From Trichomonas vaginalis G3 (lineage: Eukaryota > Parabasalia > Trichomonadida > Trichomonadidae): 64,000 nucleotides of DNA. Shown in pieces: positions 52,771 through 63,229 of this stretch; position 1 is the stretch's first letter; every line of letters starts with the position of its first letter. The notes beneath the pieces are model-generated. The model did no database searches, was not told the origin of the DNA, and saw nothing but the letters and a program-made list of their open reading frames with translations. The DNA is taken from positions 7,254,001 to 7,318,000 of the forward strand of contig NC_067205.1 in NCBI RefSeq assembly GCF_026262505.1, written 5' to 3'. Position numbers and translations under genes: made by a program.

Positions 52771-53205
52771 CTACTCAACAGGAATGAGATCCTTACTGAC
52801 TATGTATTCGTTTAATGCTTGATGAAAACAATGGTACATATTATCGTATGGGTATACACAACGTCTGTTTCCATCGTCGTCGTATATGTAGAGCTCAAAT
52901 CCAGTCCAACCTTCTTTTGTACAATATGTAGCTTTATTTAAGTATGCATTTATGTAGATAAGGCAATTTTCTTCATCGCTCCAGAAATAATTTTTCGTCT
53001 TTGTTGAAATAGTTTTCGTTCCTCTGCGACCATAAGGAATGTATGCAATGAATTTTGCGTCATATGGGATTGTAATATATTCAGGGTTTCTTTCATCGTC
53101 AATGGGTCTGTCTTTGTTAAAATGCATGTTTCTCAGTTTTACTTGAGTTTTGAATAGTTCACGGAAACGTTCTGGGAAAGAGTCATAGTAAATGTAGTCG
53201 GACAT
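52771..53205 (-). CDS. 144-aa protein of the terminal cassette, right copy
   Basis: Encodes the same protein as 32596-33030, reading inward from the right terminus. An Inr TCATTA lies just upstream on the minus strand (53213-53218). Its conservation in both arms supports a real gene. No recognised family. Confidence 0.75.
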   Translation of the reverse strand: MSDYIYYDSFPERFRELFKTQVKLRNMHFNKDRPIDDERNPEYITIPYDAKFIAYIPYGRRGTKTISTKTKNYFWSDEENCLIYINAYLNKATYCTKEGWTGFELYIYDDDGNRRCVYPYDNMYHCFHQALNEYIVSKDLIPVE

Positions 53206-53212
53206 GTCTTTG

Positions 53213-53218
53213 TAATGA
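53213..53218 (-). promoter_or_regulatory. Initiator (Inr) element for the 144-aa gene, right arm
   Basis: TCATTA on the minus strand, in the same position relative to the ATG as in the left arm. Confidence 0.55.
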
Positions 53219-53395
53219 AATAAAAAAGTTGGAAAATAAATAAAATAAGGTTATTTTTTATTTAGTGAAGTCGTTAGTGAAGTCGTTAGTGAAGTCGTTT
53301 ATGTGTCAGATGGTTTTGTAAATATTTAAGGTTAAGTTGGTGTTACGGTTGTGTTGTAAAATATACGTTACAGGTTTCGTAAAGTGTCAAAACCG

Positions 53396-53440
53396 CTAAG
53401 TGGTGTACGGAGGCGCGCAGTGCCACAGTACACAACTTAG
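53396..53440. repeat. Right terminal hairpin (type A)
   Basis: Mirror of 32373-32417. CTAAGTGGTGTAC pairs with GTACACAACTTAG, 12 bases inside the right end. Confidence 0.75.
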
Positions 53441-53452
53441 GGATACTAACTA

Positions 53453-53458
53453 TAATAA
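53453..53458. other. Right target-site duplication TAATAA
   Basis: Same six bases as 32355-32360, directly outside the terminus CTAACTA. Confidence 0.8.
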
Positions 53459-54757
53459 ACATAATTTTTTAATTTCATTTTTAACAAGTTTTTTTAAATG
53501 TATGTAATGAATAATTCATTAGAATATGATAATGCACATTGTAACAGAATAGAACAATCACCAAATTTTTTTTGAAATTAAAAAATAAAAGTAAAAAGTA
53601 TAAAGTAATCTAACCAAAAAAGATATTTAAAAGAATTTTGGAAAAAACAGAATAAGGATAATGATATTATTTTAGATACACAATCGATGTACTGAAGAAT
53701 AATCCGGTAAAATGATGATATAAAATTAGATTATTTTACAAGTAGCTAAAAGAATAAAACTATAATATAAAATAAATGAAGTTTAATGAAACAATAAAGG
53801 TTAAATAAATACCCTATAATTCCTGGGTTGTCAATTTTTTTGGGGCCTATGGAGAAATTTACTTTATCAATAGCGCACCATAGATTCGAATCCAGAGCCT
53901 ATAATTCTAGAAGTAGATGAAGGTACTCTAGAATAACTATGTGGTGTAGTTTTTATTGCTATTTAAGATATCACATAAAATATATTAATCAAATAATAAA
54001 AATTTCAATAAAATTAAATAATTGTTATTTTTATATAGAGTAGATATTATTTCTATATTTAGATCGAAAAAATAAATAATTCTGAAGTACTAGTAATATT
54101 CATCCATGATGATTTATTTTTCAATATTATACAATAAGAAATATATTTATAAGTTTTTTTTTTTGAAAAATGTTTAAAATTGAGAGATCAAAATTTCGAT
54201 TTGTGAAAAGAAATCATAAATCAAATATGTCCTAATTTTTGTTTTTATTAGGGTATACATGTTTGATACTCGAAGTACGGTATGTTGTTGTTTTTTTATT
54301 CAATAATTAAAAACTTGCATACAGGTCGTAAGGTGTTGGAATATCGTACACAAAGGTTACGCACATGTCTAGGGCAACTATTTGTTATGAATGAGTGTAT
54401 TTTAAAAGATTTGAAATATCATAAGATTGATCCAAAATGGCATTATAATAAATGTTTTTATCCAATGTTAATTATATTTTAAATAAAGTAATGCAAAATT
54501 AATGACTTTTGAAAATTGAGAGAGAGAACAAAAAATAGAGTTTTTAAAAAACTAAATGTTGAAATAGTTTGAGATATCAATAAAATTAACAGTGAAAAAT
54601 ATTAATCAGAATAAATACAAAAATTGGGTATCTTATTGAAAAAATATGTGAAAAAGAGTGAAGATCAACCGAAATTTTATATTAATATAAAGGATATAAA
54701 AGAAATGTGAACGTAAATAAATATAAATTAAAAGATATAATTAAAATTTTTAATAAA
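53459..54757. other. Intergenic region, no convincing gene
   Basis: 1.3 kb of AT-rich DNA. A 66-codon frame at 54282-54482 has no family features. If the palindrome inserted behind the integrase gene, this is the former downstream flank of that gene. I see no partner for the repeats at 30.7-31.2 kb. Confidence 0.45.
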
Positions 54758-55030
54758 GTTGAATCATAGACAACAATTGATAGACAATGGTTGTCTTTGT
54801 GTACAACATTCACTTGAATTATAAACAATAACAAGTGTTTGTTGTTCACTGAGCAACTTTGATAAGAATCATTTGTGATTCTTGTCAAAGTTGAATCAAA
54901 GACAACAATTGATAGACAATGGTTGTCTTTGTGTACAACATTCACTTGAATTATAAACAATAACAAGTGTTTGTTGTTCACTGAGCAACTTTGATAAGAA
55001 TCATTTGTGATTCTTGTCAAAGTTGAATCA
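54758..55030. repeat. Two 132-bp tandem units made of inverted repeats
   Basis: Units start at 54758 and 54890, with the next start at 55022. Each holds a near-perfect 18-bp stem (CAACTTTGATAAGAATCA with TGATTCTTGTCAAAGTTG), a CACTTG/CAAGTG stem and a GACAAC/GTTGTC stem. It looks like a fold-back or hairpin-rich element. The minus-strand frame through it is a repeat artefact. Confidence 0.75.
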
Positions 55031-55284
55031 AATTTTTATTTATTTCATGTATTTCTTTTTTAATATCGATATTCCTATTATTATTCTACCGTTTATTAAT
55101 AAAAATATTTCTTGCAAAACCTTAAAAATAAAATTTTGGATTCTTCCTTCTCATATACTGTACCCTTAGTTCTTTATTTTAAAAAAATCTTATTTGGCGG
55201 TTACTCTCAATTTTCTCAATTTTCTGAGCAATGAATTTACTTTTTTATATCAAATTTTAATGAATATCAAATCTTATAAACAAG
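55031..55284. other. Short intergenic stretch
   Basis: About 250 AT-rich bases with nothing recognised. Confidence 0.4.
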
Positions 55285-56029
55285 ATGTTGAAAATTGATA
55301 TTGGTGATTGTGTCTCCAAGATACCATTTCCTGTTGACAAAATAGATGCATTTGACGAAAATATCCTTGTTTTTACCCGGATTGTTATTATTACGACTTT
55401 AAAATTTTAGCATTAGAATCCGATGATACATATCTATGTTATTTTCAATGGCAAAACAAATCAACACATAATAAACAAAAGAAAATAGGTACATTATTGT
55501 ATTCTTTAATGAATAACGAAATTTCACTAGTAGACTTTATAATGCAAGATCAACAGTTCTCTCTTAACCGTTACATATGGTGGTGTCTAGACCAAAGCGT
55601 TCCAGAATTCTTCAATCAGATACTTTTCATTGTTTTTACGCATTTCGATCAAGATTTTATCTTTATAGCGGTCTTTTTTCAAATATTATTGATAATTATA
55701 ATGATTACAATTCTAGCAAGAAAAATTTTTTCGTTCAGATAATTTGCTATTGTATCTTAAATTTCGAATTTTCACAGAACGATCAACAAATAATGTACCA
55801 CTTTTTATTGGAGGAAGGACTACTTGAATCATTTAATAATAACAGTCTAAGATTTAAAATTGATTTATTGTTGGCTCTTGAAAAATGCTATTGCATATTC
55901 GGAAAGTATGATTTTATGCATGATAAAATTGAATTAATAGATTTATCATATGAGAGCCAATTATTCGAAGAAAATTGCCCAAATTTCTTAGAATACTTGA
56001 TTGAATTAACAAATGAGGATGGTTCATAG
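55285..56029 (+). pseudogene. Decayed gene of unknown function
   Basis: Coding-like sequence begins MLKIDIGDCVSK and ends in an acidic stretch with a stop at 56029 (FLEYLIELTNEDGS). The frame is interrupted more than once. The middle is rich in Phe, Tyr and Ile with helical character (FEFSQNDQQIMYHFLLEEG, LLLALEKCYCIFGKY), reminiscent of helical-repeat proteins. I do not recognise a family. It may be a host gene or part of an older element next to the Maverick debris. Confidence 0.4.
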
Positions 56030-56700
56030 AAGTTTATATGAGGATTTACTTTGAATAAATATAATTTTAATGAATTAAAAATTAATTTTATATATTTGGC
56101 TATTGTATTATTTTTAGAGTATATGAGTTGGGGCAAAGTGAAACAAATTTTTGACATAAAAGAAAGTCTTTGAAGAGAGTTAAAGAGAAATTTTTAAAAG
56201 ATTAAAAAAATAGCATATATAAAATTTAAGGATTTGATATGGTAAGGAGATATTATTTGTGACTGTCTCACAGAATGAGACGTTTCTCTACAATCTTCTT
56301 ATTCCACATTAATTTTCTTCTCAAATCAAGTTTTTATAGTATACTAATTTTTATTATGAATATACTATAGAGGCATTACATACAAACACACCTATTCATC
56401 ACAAAAATTCACCTAATCTTCCAATCTGTATGTTTTATCAATTGTTATCATTTCATATAATAACAATTTATATGTTTGACTAATCTAATTTAATGTTTTC
56501 ATATTAAATACTTAATCACACAAAAATTATATTAGTAGTATATGTGGAAGGGTTGTGTGACTTTTTTTGTTACATCTATATATAGACGATGCATTAAAAT
56601 ACATTTATTTATAAACACATTAAAAAAAATTAACATTAATTTTAAAAGAAGTTATATATAGATGATGTCAGATATTCCGCGATTAATTAAACATTGTTTA
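56030..56700. other. Intergenic region, no gene seen
   Basis: AT-rich and without frames of note. Confidence 0.45.
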
Positions 56701-59700
56701 AATCCTGAATGGAATCAATGAAGTCATAATCAAAGACCTCATAAACGAGTAAAAGAAATTAGAAATAATTATTATTTGAATTTATGAAATCAATTATTTG
56801 ATTCATTCTTTCTTCAATCTCTTCTATTCTTTTTGTTAAATCATCTATTTTCATTAATGAGGTGATTCTTGATTGAGGAATAGATTTCAAACTAACCACC
56901 CCTTTTATTTTTGAAATTTTGAATCCATCAACTTTAAACACTTGTTTTAATGAATTTGCGAACGAATTTATGAACGAAAGACAAAAGGCTGAATTAGAAG
57001 GAAATAAAGGAAAAAGTTTATTTTGCAAGATTTCACTTAATGGATCATATGGTTACGATGCAATGAATACACAAAATTACACAAAGACTAAAATAATGAT
57101 GAATGCACAGAAGGCACGCGTTGCATGTATGTCAAATAAGTTTAAAAACATAAGAGAAATAGGTGAAGATACATATCAAGTGATGCTCAAAGATAGATTT
57201 TATAGATGTGATACATGTTTACAAGAGGCATTCTTCACTTTAGATAATGCTAAATACTGGTATTTGGTTTTCATTTATGATTTTATGTAAAATGCATGGA
57301 TGTTAATCGTTTTCATTTCATTGAAGGTGATACTGATTCATCTTATTGGGCAATCGCTGGCGATTCCAAATCTTCCTAACACTCAAGCATTTCAGGCGAT
57401 TGTCACCGATAAAAAATTTTATGATAAAAACATTTTCAAATTGCCACCATTTGATTTCTTCTGTTTTGATGAGAAATTTAAACCTAAATTAAAGAATAAA
57501 GCTGAAGAAAAAGCACATGAGAAGAAGTTATTGGGTTTAGCAATTGAGAAACAAGGTGATAACATGGTTGCTTTATGTCCTAAGTGTTATACATCATTCA
57601 ACGGTTCAATTGATGGAGGTGATTTTAAAAAGATTGACAAAAAATGAAAGGTGTTAGTTTACGACAAAATAAACAATTAACACCTAAAAATTATTTGGAT
57701 ATAATAAATGATAAAGCGATATTTGATGGTCAGAATATTAATTTACAACTTAAAAACGGGTCAATGACTCGCTTAACAATCGGTAAGACTGCATTAACAG
57801 GAGCACCACTAAGGCTGTATGTTGTGAAAATGGATGTTGTATGCCATTTATTTAATACAATTTAAAATTTTATTTTAATGAAATGCCACAGAAGAGACAA
57901 AAGGAACCGTTAATAATGGTTTTGATTCTTGATCAAAGAGGTGGGCGCCCTTAAACATTTATTTTATTTTTATATAAATGGATAATGTAGATTTAAAAAT
58001 TTTAATTGATGATTTAATATTTAATCAAATTTTCTTACTTATTATAGATTAAAAGCATATCTCCAAAAATTTGAATGAATATAACGGGTGATGATATGGA
58101 TTATTATTATCATTATTATAAAAATGAAATTTTGAAATATCATGATAAAATAATTTCTAAAATTAAAGACAAATTAAAAATAAATAGAATATGCAAAGGG
58201 AAAAACTAAATCACAACTTAAACAATTGAAAGATTTCAAAATAAAATATTAAAAGAAGAAGATATTGATGAATTATATAATTTATATAATCCTGAGCCGC
58301 AAAAAACAAAGATGCAAAACGCCCAGGTCATTCAGACCATAAATGAAGCACAAGCTTTAATTTATGATTCATTAGTTAAACCATATTCAGCCCGACTTTT
58401 AAATGAAGATCAACTTTTGGAATTCATCCTTCAACATAAACTCGAAGCGGGAAAGTATATCAAACCTTTATATACAGCATATTTAAAACAAATGAATAGA
58501 ATACATCCAGAATTAATGAAGGGGGAAATGAATTCCAAAATCAAAGCAGATAAAATTAAATCACTTGCAATACCAAAACCTCCAACAGTAGTACCTCCTC
58601 CTTCAGTTAATCCTTCATCATTCACTTTATTATATCCATTTCAAACATTAAAGAAGCAAAAAGATTTTAAAAAGGATTTCAAGATATTAAATAAACCAAC
58701 TGACCCAAAAATTCAACCGTTAAAGGAAAAATTTAGTCGCCCCTATTTGCACCATATCCATATTCATACGAAATCGATCATCTGGAATATTCAAAAGGAA
58801 ACGTTACTTATTTATTTGCCATTAACATTAACACCAGATATTTATATTGCATTCCGGTGAAAGGGAAAACAGAACAGGAAACAAGAAGAGCTATACAATA
58901 CTTACTAGATCATGAAAGAGTAGATAATATAAGGGGTGATGGTGATAAAGGATTTCAGGCAGCTATGGCTCATTATTTCCCACAAATTAATTTTTACTTT
59001 TCATCCTCTCCATATACGTTTCATAATAAAATAGTTGATGCGGTAATGAGAACTCTTAGAGATGCGTTAGGGGTTAACGGTCAGATATACTGGGATGGAA
59101 ATCATGACTCCATCATACAGCAGTTAGTATATTATTACAATAATACATGGCATAGAACTATAAACATGAAACCAGTGGAAATGAAAAATGATATTTCAAA
59201 AGAATGGGAATATATTAGAAAACAAATGAAAGGTTAAATGATGTTAACACGTGAACAAATTAATTCGGGGCTCATGAATTTTAACAAGGGATAAAGTTTT
59301 GATTCATCTCGATTATGGAAAAACTGATAAAATCAATGACAAAAAGAAGACGAAGATTACACAATAGCTGAATTTGTTAGATATATTAAGGTAATGTATT
59401 AGTTGAGGTTAACAATAAATTAATAGAAATTCCGATTTATTTTATTACTCCATTATATTTAAATAATATTAATTTTTTTATTTCGTAGAAATGAGTGACA
59501 ACGAGCAGCCAAGAGTCCAGACGATGAATATAAAAAGAAACTAAACAAAATTAAATCAAAAATATGCTATTACAAAAAAGAAGCCGCAATGTGGTGGGGC
59601 TGAAAAGATAAAGAGAGGAAAGAAATAATCGAAAAATTAGAAACTTACCGTTCAATCCTTAAACTGAGTGAAGCAAAAATAAAAGAATTTAATAGAATAA

Positions 59701-59769
59701 ATAAATTGATTGGAAGAGATGAATTTAATAAAGATGAATTTTTAAACTCAATCCAAATTTAATTTTTTC
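56700..59769 (+). mobile_element. Fossil Maverick (Polinton) fragment
   Basis: Remnants of two hallmark genes on the plus strand. A family B DNA polymerase part lies at about 56.9-57.9 kb (palm motifs KISLNGSYGYD and GDTDSSYW), and an rve-type integrase part at about 58.7-59.2 kb (NIRGDGDKGF, HNKIVDAVMRTLRDAL). Short Lys-rich frames lie on either side. The copy is broken in many places (at least several), and most of the usual genes (capsid, ATPase, protease) are absent here, so it is clearly dead. It leads directly into the 121-bp satellite array at 59770. It looks older than the palindromic element, whose arms are nearly identical. The exact left boundary is not visible. Confidence 0.75.
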
Positions 59770-62097
59770 AGTGTTACCATGTTACCATATGCTACCAGGT
59801 CAATTAACTTCTCTGAAAAAATGAGACAACATGACATTTTGACAACATCACTGAAGGAAGGTATTTATGAATTATTTTTGAAGAACTGAAGGTGTTACCA
59901 TGTTACCATATGCTACCAGGTCAATTAACTTCTCTGAAAAAATGAGACAACATGACATTTTGACAACATCACTGAAGGAAGGTATTTATGAATTATTTTT
60001 GAAGAACTGAAGGTGTTACCATGTTACCATATGCTACCAGGTCAATTAACTTCTCTGAAAAATGAGACAACATGACATTTTGACAACATCACTGAAGGAA
60101 GGTATATTTTAATGATTATTTTGAAGAACTGAAGGTGTTTACCATGTTACCATATGCTACCAGGTCAATTAACTTCTCTGAAAAAATGAGACAACATGAC
60201 ATTTTGACAACATCACTGAAGGAAGGTATTTATGAATTATTTTTGAAGAACTGAAGTGTTTACCATGTTACCATATGCTACCAGGTCAATTAACTTCTCT
60301 GAAAAAATGAGACAACATGACATTTTGACAACATCACTGAAGGAAGGTATTTATGAATTATTTTTGAAGAACTGAAGGTGTTACCATGTTACCATATGCT
60401 ACCAGGTCAATTAACTTCTCTGAAAAAATGAGACAACATGACATTTTGACAAACATCACTGAAGGAAGGTATTTATGAATTATTTTTGAAGAACTGAAGG
60501 TGTTACCATGTTACCATATGCTACCAGGTCAATTAACTTCTCTGAAAAAATGAGACAACATGACATTTTGACAACATCACTGAAGGAAGGTATTTATGAA
60601 TTATTTTTGAAGAACTGAAGGTGTTACCATGTTACCATATGCTACCAGGTCAATTAACTTCTCTGAAAAAATGAGACAACATGACATTTTGACAACATCA
60701 CTGAAGGAAGGTATTTATGAATTATTTTTGAAGAACTGAAGGTGTTACCATGTTACCATATGCTACCAGGTCAATTAACTTCTCTGAAAAATGAGACAAC
60801 ATGACATTTTGACAACATCACTGAAGGAAGGTATTTATGAATTATTTTTGAAGAACTGAAGGTGTTACCATGTTACCATATGCTACCAGGTCAATTAACT
60901 TCTCTGAAAAAATGAGACAACATGACATTTTGACAACATCACTGAAGGAAGGTATTTATGAATTATTTTTGAAGAACTGAAGGTGTTACCATGTTACCAT
61001 ATGCTACCAGGTCAATTAACTTCTCTGAAAAAATGAGACAACATGACATTTTGACAACATCACTGAAGGAAGGTATTTATGAATTATTTTTGAAGAACTG
61101 AAGGTGTTACCATGTTACCATATGCTACCAGGTCAATTAACTTCTCTGAAAAAATGAGACAACATGACATTTTGACAACATCACTGAAGGAAGGTATTTA
61201 TGAATTATTTTTGAAGAACTGAAGGTGTTACCATGTTACCATATGCTACCAGGTCAATTAACTTCTCTGAAAAAATGAGACAACATGACATTTTGACAAC
61301 ATCACTGAAGGAAGGTATTTATGAATTATTTTTGAAGAACTGAAGGTGTTACCATGTTACCATATGCTACCAGGTCAATTAACTTCTCTGAAAAAATGAG
61401 ACAACATGACATTTTGACAACATCACTGAAGGAAGGTATTTATGAATTATTTTTGAAGAACTGAAGGTGTTACCATGTTACCATATGCTACCAGGTCAAT
61501 TAACTTCTCTGAAAAAATGAGACAACATGACATTTTGACAACATCACTGAAGGAAGGTATTTATGAATTATTTTTGAAGAACTGAAGGTGTTACCATGTT
61601 ACCATAATGCTACCAGGTCAATTAACTTCTCTGAAAAAATGAGAAACAATGACATTTTGACAACATCACTGAAGGAAGGTATTTATGAATTATTTTTGAA
61701 GAACTGAAGGTGTTACCATGTTACCATATGCTACCAGGTCAATTAACTTCTCTGAAAAAATGAGACAACTATGACATTTTGACAACATCACTGAAGGAAG
61801 GTATTTATGAATTATTTTTGAAGACTGAAGGTGTTACCATGTTACCATATGCTACCAGGTCAATTAACTTCTCTGAAAAAATGAGACAACATGACATTTT
61901 GACAACATCACTGAAGGAAGGTATTTATGAATTATTTTTGAAGAACTGAAGGTGTTACCATGTTACCATATGCTACCAGGTCAATTAACTTCTCTGAAAA
62001 AATGAGACAACCATGACATTTTGACAACATCACTGAAGGAAGGTATTTATGAATTATTTTTGAAAGAACTGAAAGTGTTTACCAATGTTACAATTGC
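59770..62097 (+). repeat. Satellite array, about 20 units of 121 bp
   Basis: Repeats of a unit with GTTACCATGTTACCATATGC, ACTTCTCTGAAAAAATGAGA and AAGGTATTTATGAATTATTT. The period is 121 bases, with single-base indels in some units and degeneration towards the gap. The same satellite family (GCTACC and GTGC variants) occurs inside both arms of the palindromic element. No gene is present. Confidence 0.95.
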
Positions 62098-62122
62098 NNN
62101 NNNNNNNNNNNNNNNNNNNNNN
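62098..62122. other. Assembly gap (25 Ns)
   Basis: A run of N at the end of the satellite array. The true length and the join to the next segment are unknown. Confidence 0.99.
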
Positions 62123-62372
62123 CCGTCCTATCTTGTTTTAAAATGGAGAAAAGGCTTCTCAAAGTATACTTCCTTGGAACGCCTGTAACTTTTCCTGTAG
62201 CGACGATAGACCCTTACTTGTCCGGACAAAGTTATACTATTTTGAGTGCTCTACAAAAAAGTCAACGGCTGGTCGGCTGGGGTTCGGTCCTCCTCTTGGG
62301 TCTTGGGCAAAATTTCTTAGGGGCTAGAAGGGGCGCAGCCCCTGGAAGCCCCACTACCTTTTTTTTTATTTA
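62123..62372 (+). other. GC-rich segment with nested hairpin and T-run
   Basis: Much richer in G+C than its surroundings. Near its end GGGGCTAGAAGGGGCGCAGC folds with CCCTGGAAGCCCC: an inner GGGGC/GCCCC stem with loop GCA, an internal loop, and an outer GGGGC/GCCCC stem. This is followed within a few bases by a T-run. That is the shape of an RNA 3' end or terminator, or of a dispersed repeat. A 76-codon frame spans it but ends in the low-complexity T-run and is probably not a gene. Confidence 0.4.
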
Positions 62373-63229
62373 AGTCCAAAATTAACAAATTGTAAAATAT
62401 TTTTGTAAAATAGTGCGGATTTATTCATTCCCAAGTATGCATATATAAAAGAAATGAATTATTAAAATGAAAACTCAATGAAAGGTGTCAAATTACTAAA
62501 CTCTCGGATTAATTTTTTATATTTTTATAATTTGAATCAAAATACAATGTATAAAGCTAAATACTTGATTTTCAAAAGATTAAAATTGGAAAATAAAACA
62601 ATCAATATGAAATAATGCTATTCAATGCATACCAGTACAAATATAATGGTGATGATTACTATGAAATTTCTAACAACTCAATATTGCGTTTATTGTTTGT
62701 ATTTATGGAAATGAAATAAATTTGTTTGAAAGTAAGATACTATTGCATATAGAGGGTATATCTATTTAGTATGAGTACTCCGATCTAATATCTAAATTGC
62801 TATATTTAAATTTTGAGGCTAATTGTAAATTCAAATTCAATGGTATATATGATGAATTTTCAGATAAGAAAATTCAATGCATTTAATATGTTTTAGTGTC
62901 TGGAAGGATATTATTCAATCCAAATATCGCGTCATAAAAGTATGACGCGGATTAAGGTAATTTCTATTTTAAATTGAATTTTGAAACAAACCAAATTTAT
63001 GGCTTGAGATAATATTATAATATTAGAGTGGCTGATATTATTATTGTAACACTGAATATTGATACATCTGAATTGAGAATTCTCAAACATATAAACAACT
63101 TTTTATTTATTATATCTAAATATTCTTCACAAGCAAGATCTCCGATTGGTACCTTATGATTAGATATGACTTGGAAATGTATCATAGTTTTGAAATTTTG
63201 AATGAAACTCAAAATTCAGAATATCCCAA
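62373..63229. other. Intergenic region upstream of the secreted beta-helix gene
   Basis: About 0.85 kb, AT-rich. No gene or clear Inr was found. Confidence 0.45.

Larger units (their letters stand above)
32361..53452. mobile_element. 21.1-kb palindromic mobile element with D5-type helicase and HNH endonuclease
   Basis: The termini TAGTTAGTATCCCTAAG (left) and its reverse complement (right) are flanked by TAATAA on both sides. Almost the whole element is two inverted arms (32361-41831 and 42247-53452) around a 415-bp spacer. Gene order is mirrored: 144-aa, 108-aa, 78-aa, helicase, HNH endonuclease, then repeats. The arms differ in the copy number of a 727-bp unit, in short-repeat lengths and by rare substitutions (for example EYLNN against ECLNN in the HNH gene), so they have been homogenised recently. 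No capsid, polymerase B, packaging ATPase or protease is visible, and no integrase lies inside. One helicase copy is broken and the other is open throughout. I know of no named family with this layout. Confidence 0.85.
42247..53452 (-). repeat. Right arm of the palindrome
   Basis: Inverted copy of the left arm, 11206 bp. It contains three more 727-bp cassettes, somewhat less iteron DNA, and an extra satellite unit. Coding sequences are nearly identical to the left arm. Confidence 0.9.

Noticed and set aside
32361-53452. Calling the palindromic element a Maverick
   Set aside because: The 6-bp duplication fits, but no polymerase B, capsid, ATPase, protease or internal integrase is visible, and the helicase-HNH pair is not part of the usual Maverick set.
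32361-53452. Palindrome as a simple assembly artefact
   Set aside because: The arms differ in cassette number, satellite number and single bases, the centre is unique, and both ends have the same 6-bp duplication. Long reads would still be needed to settle it.
53821-53960. tRNA-like GATTCGAATCC near 53883
   Set aside because: The flanking bases do not pair as a T-arm, and no acceptor or anticodon arm can be formed.
54682-55020. 112-codon minus-strand frame
   Set aside because: It consists of the translated 132-bp repeat, and its internal repetition follows the DNA repeat.
59770-62097. CRISPR-like look of the 121-bp array and of the iterons
   Set aside because: The units are contiguous with no unique spacers, there are no cas genes, and the host is eukaryotic.
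62143-62373. 76-codon frame after the gap
   Set aside because: It runs through the hairpin and ends in the T-run (FFFI), so it is more likely noncoding.
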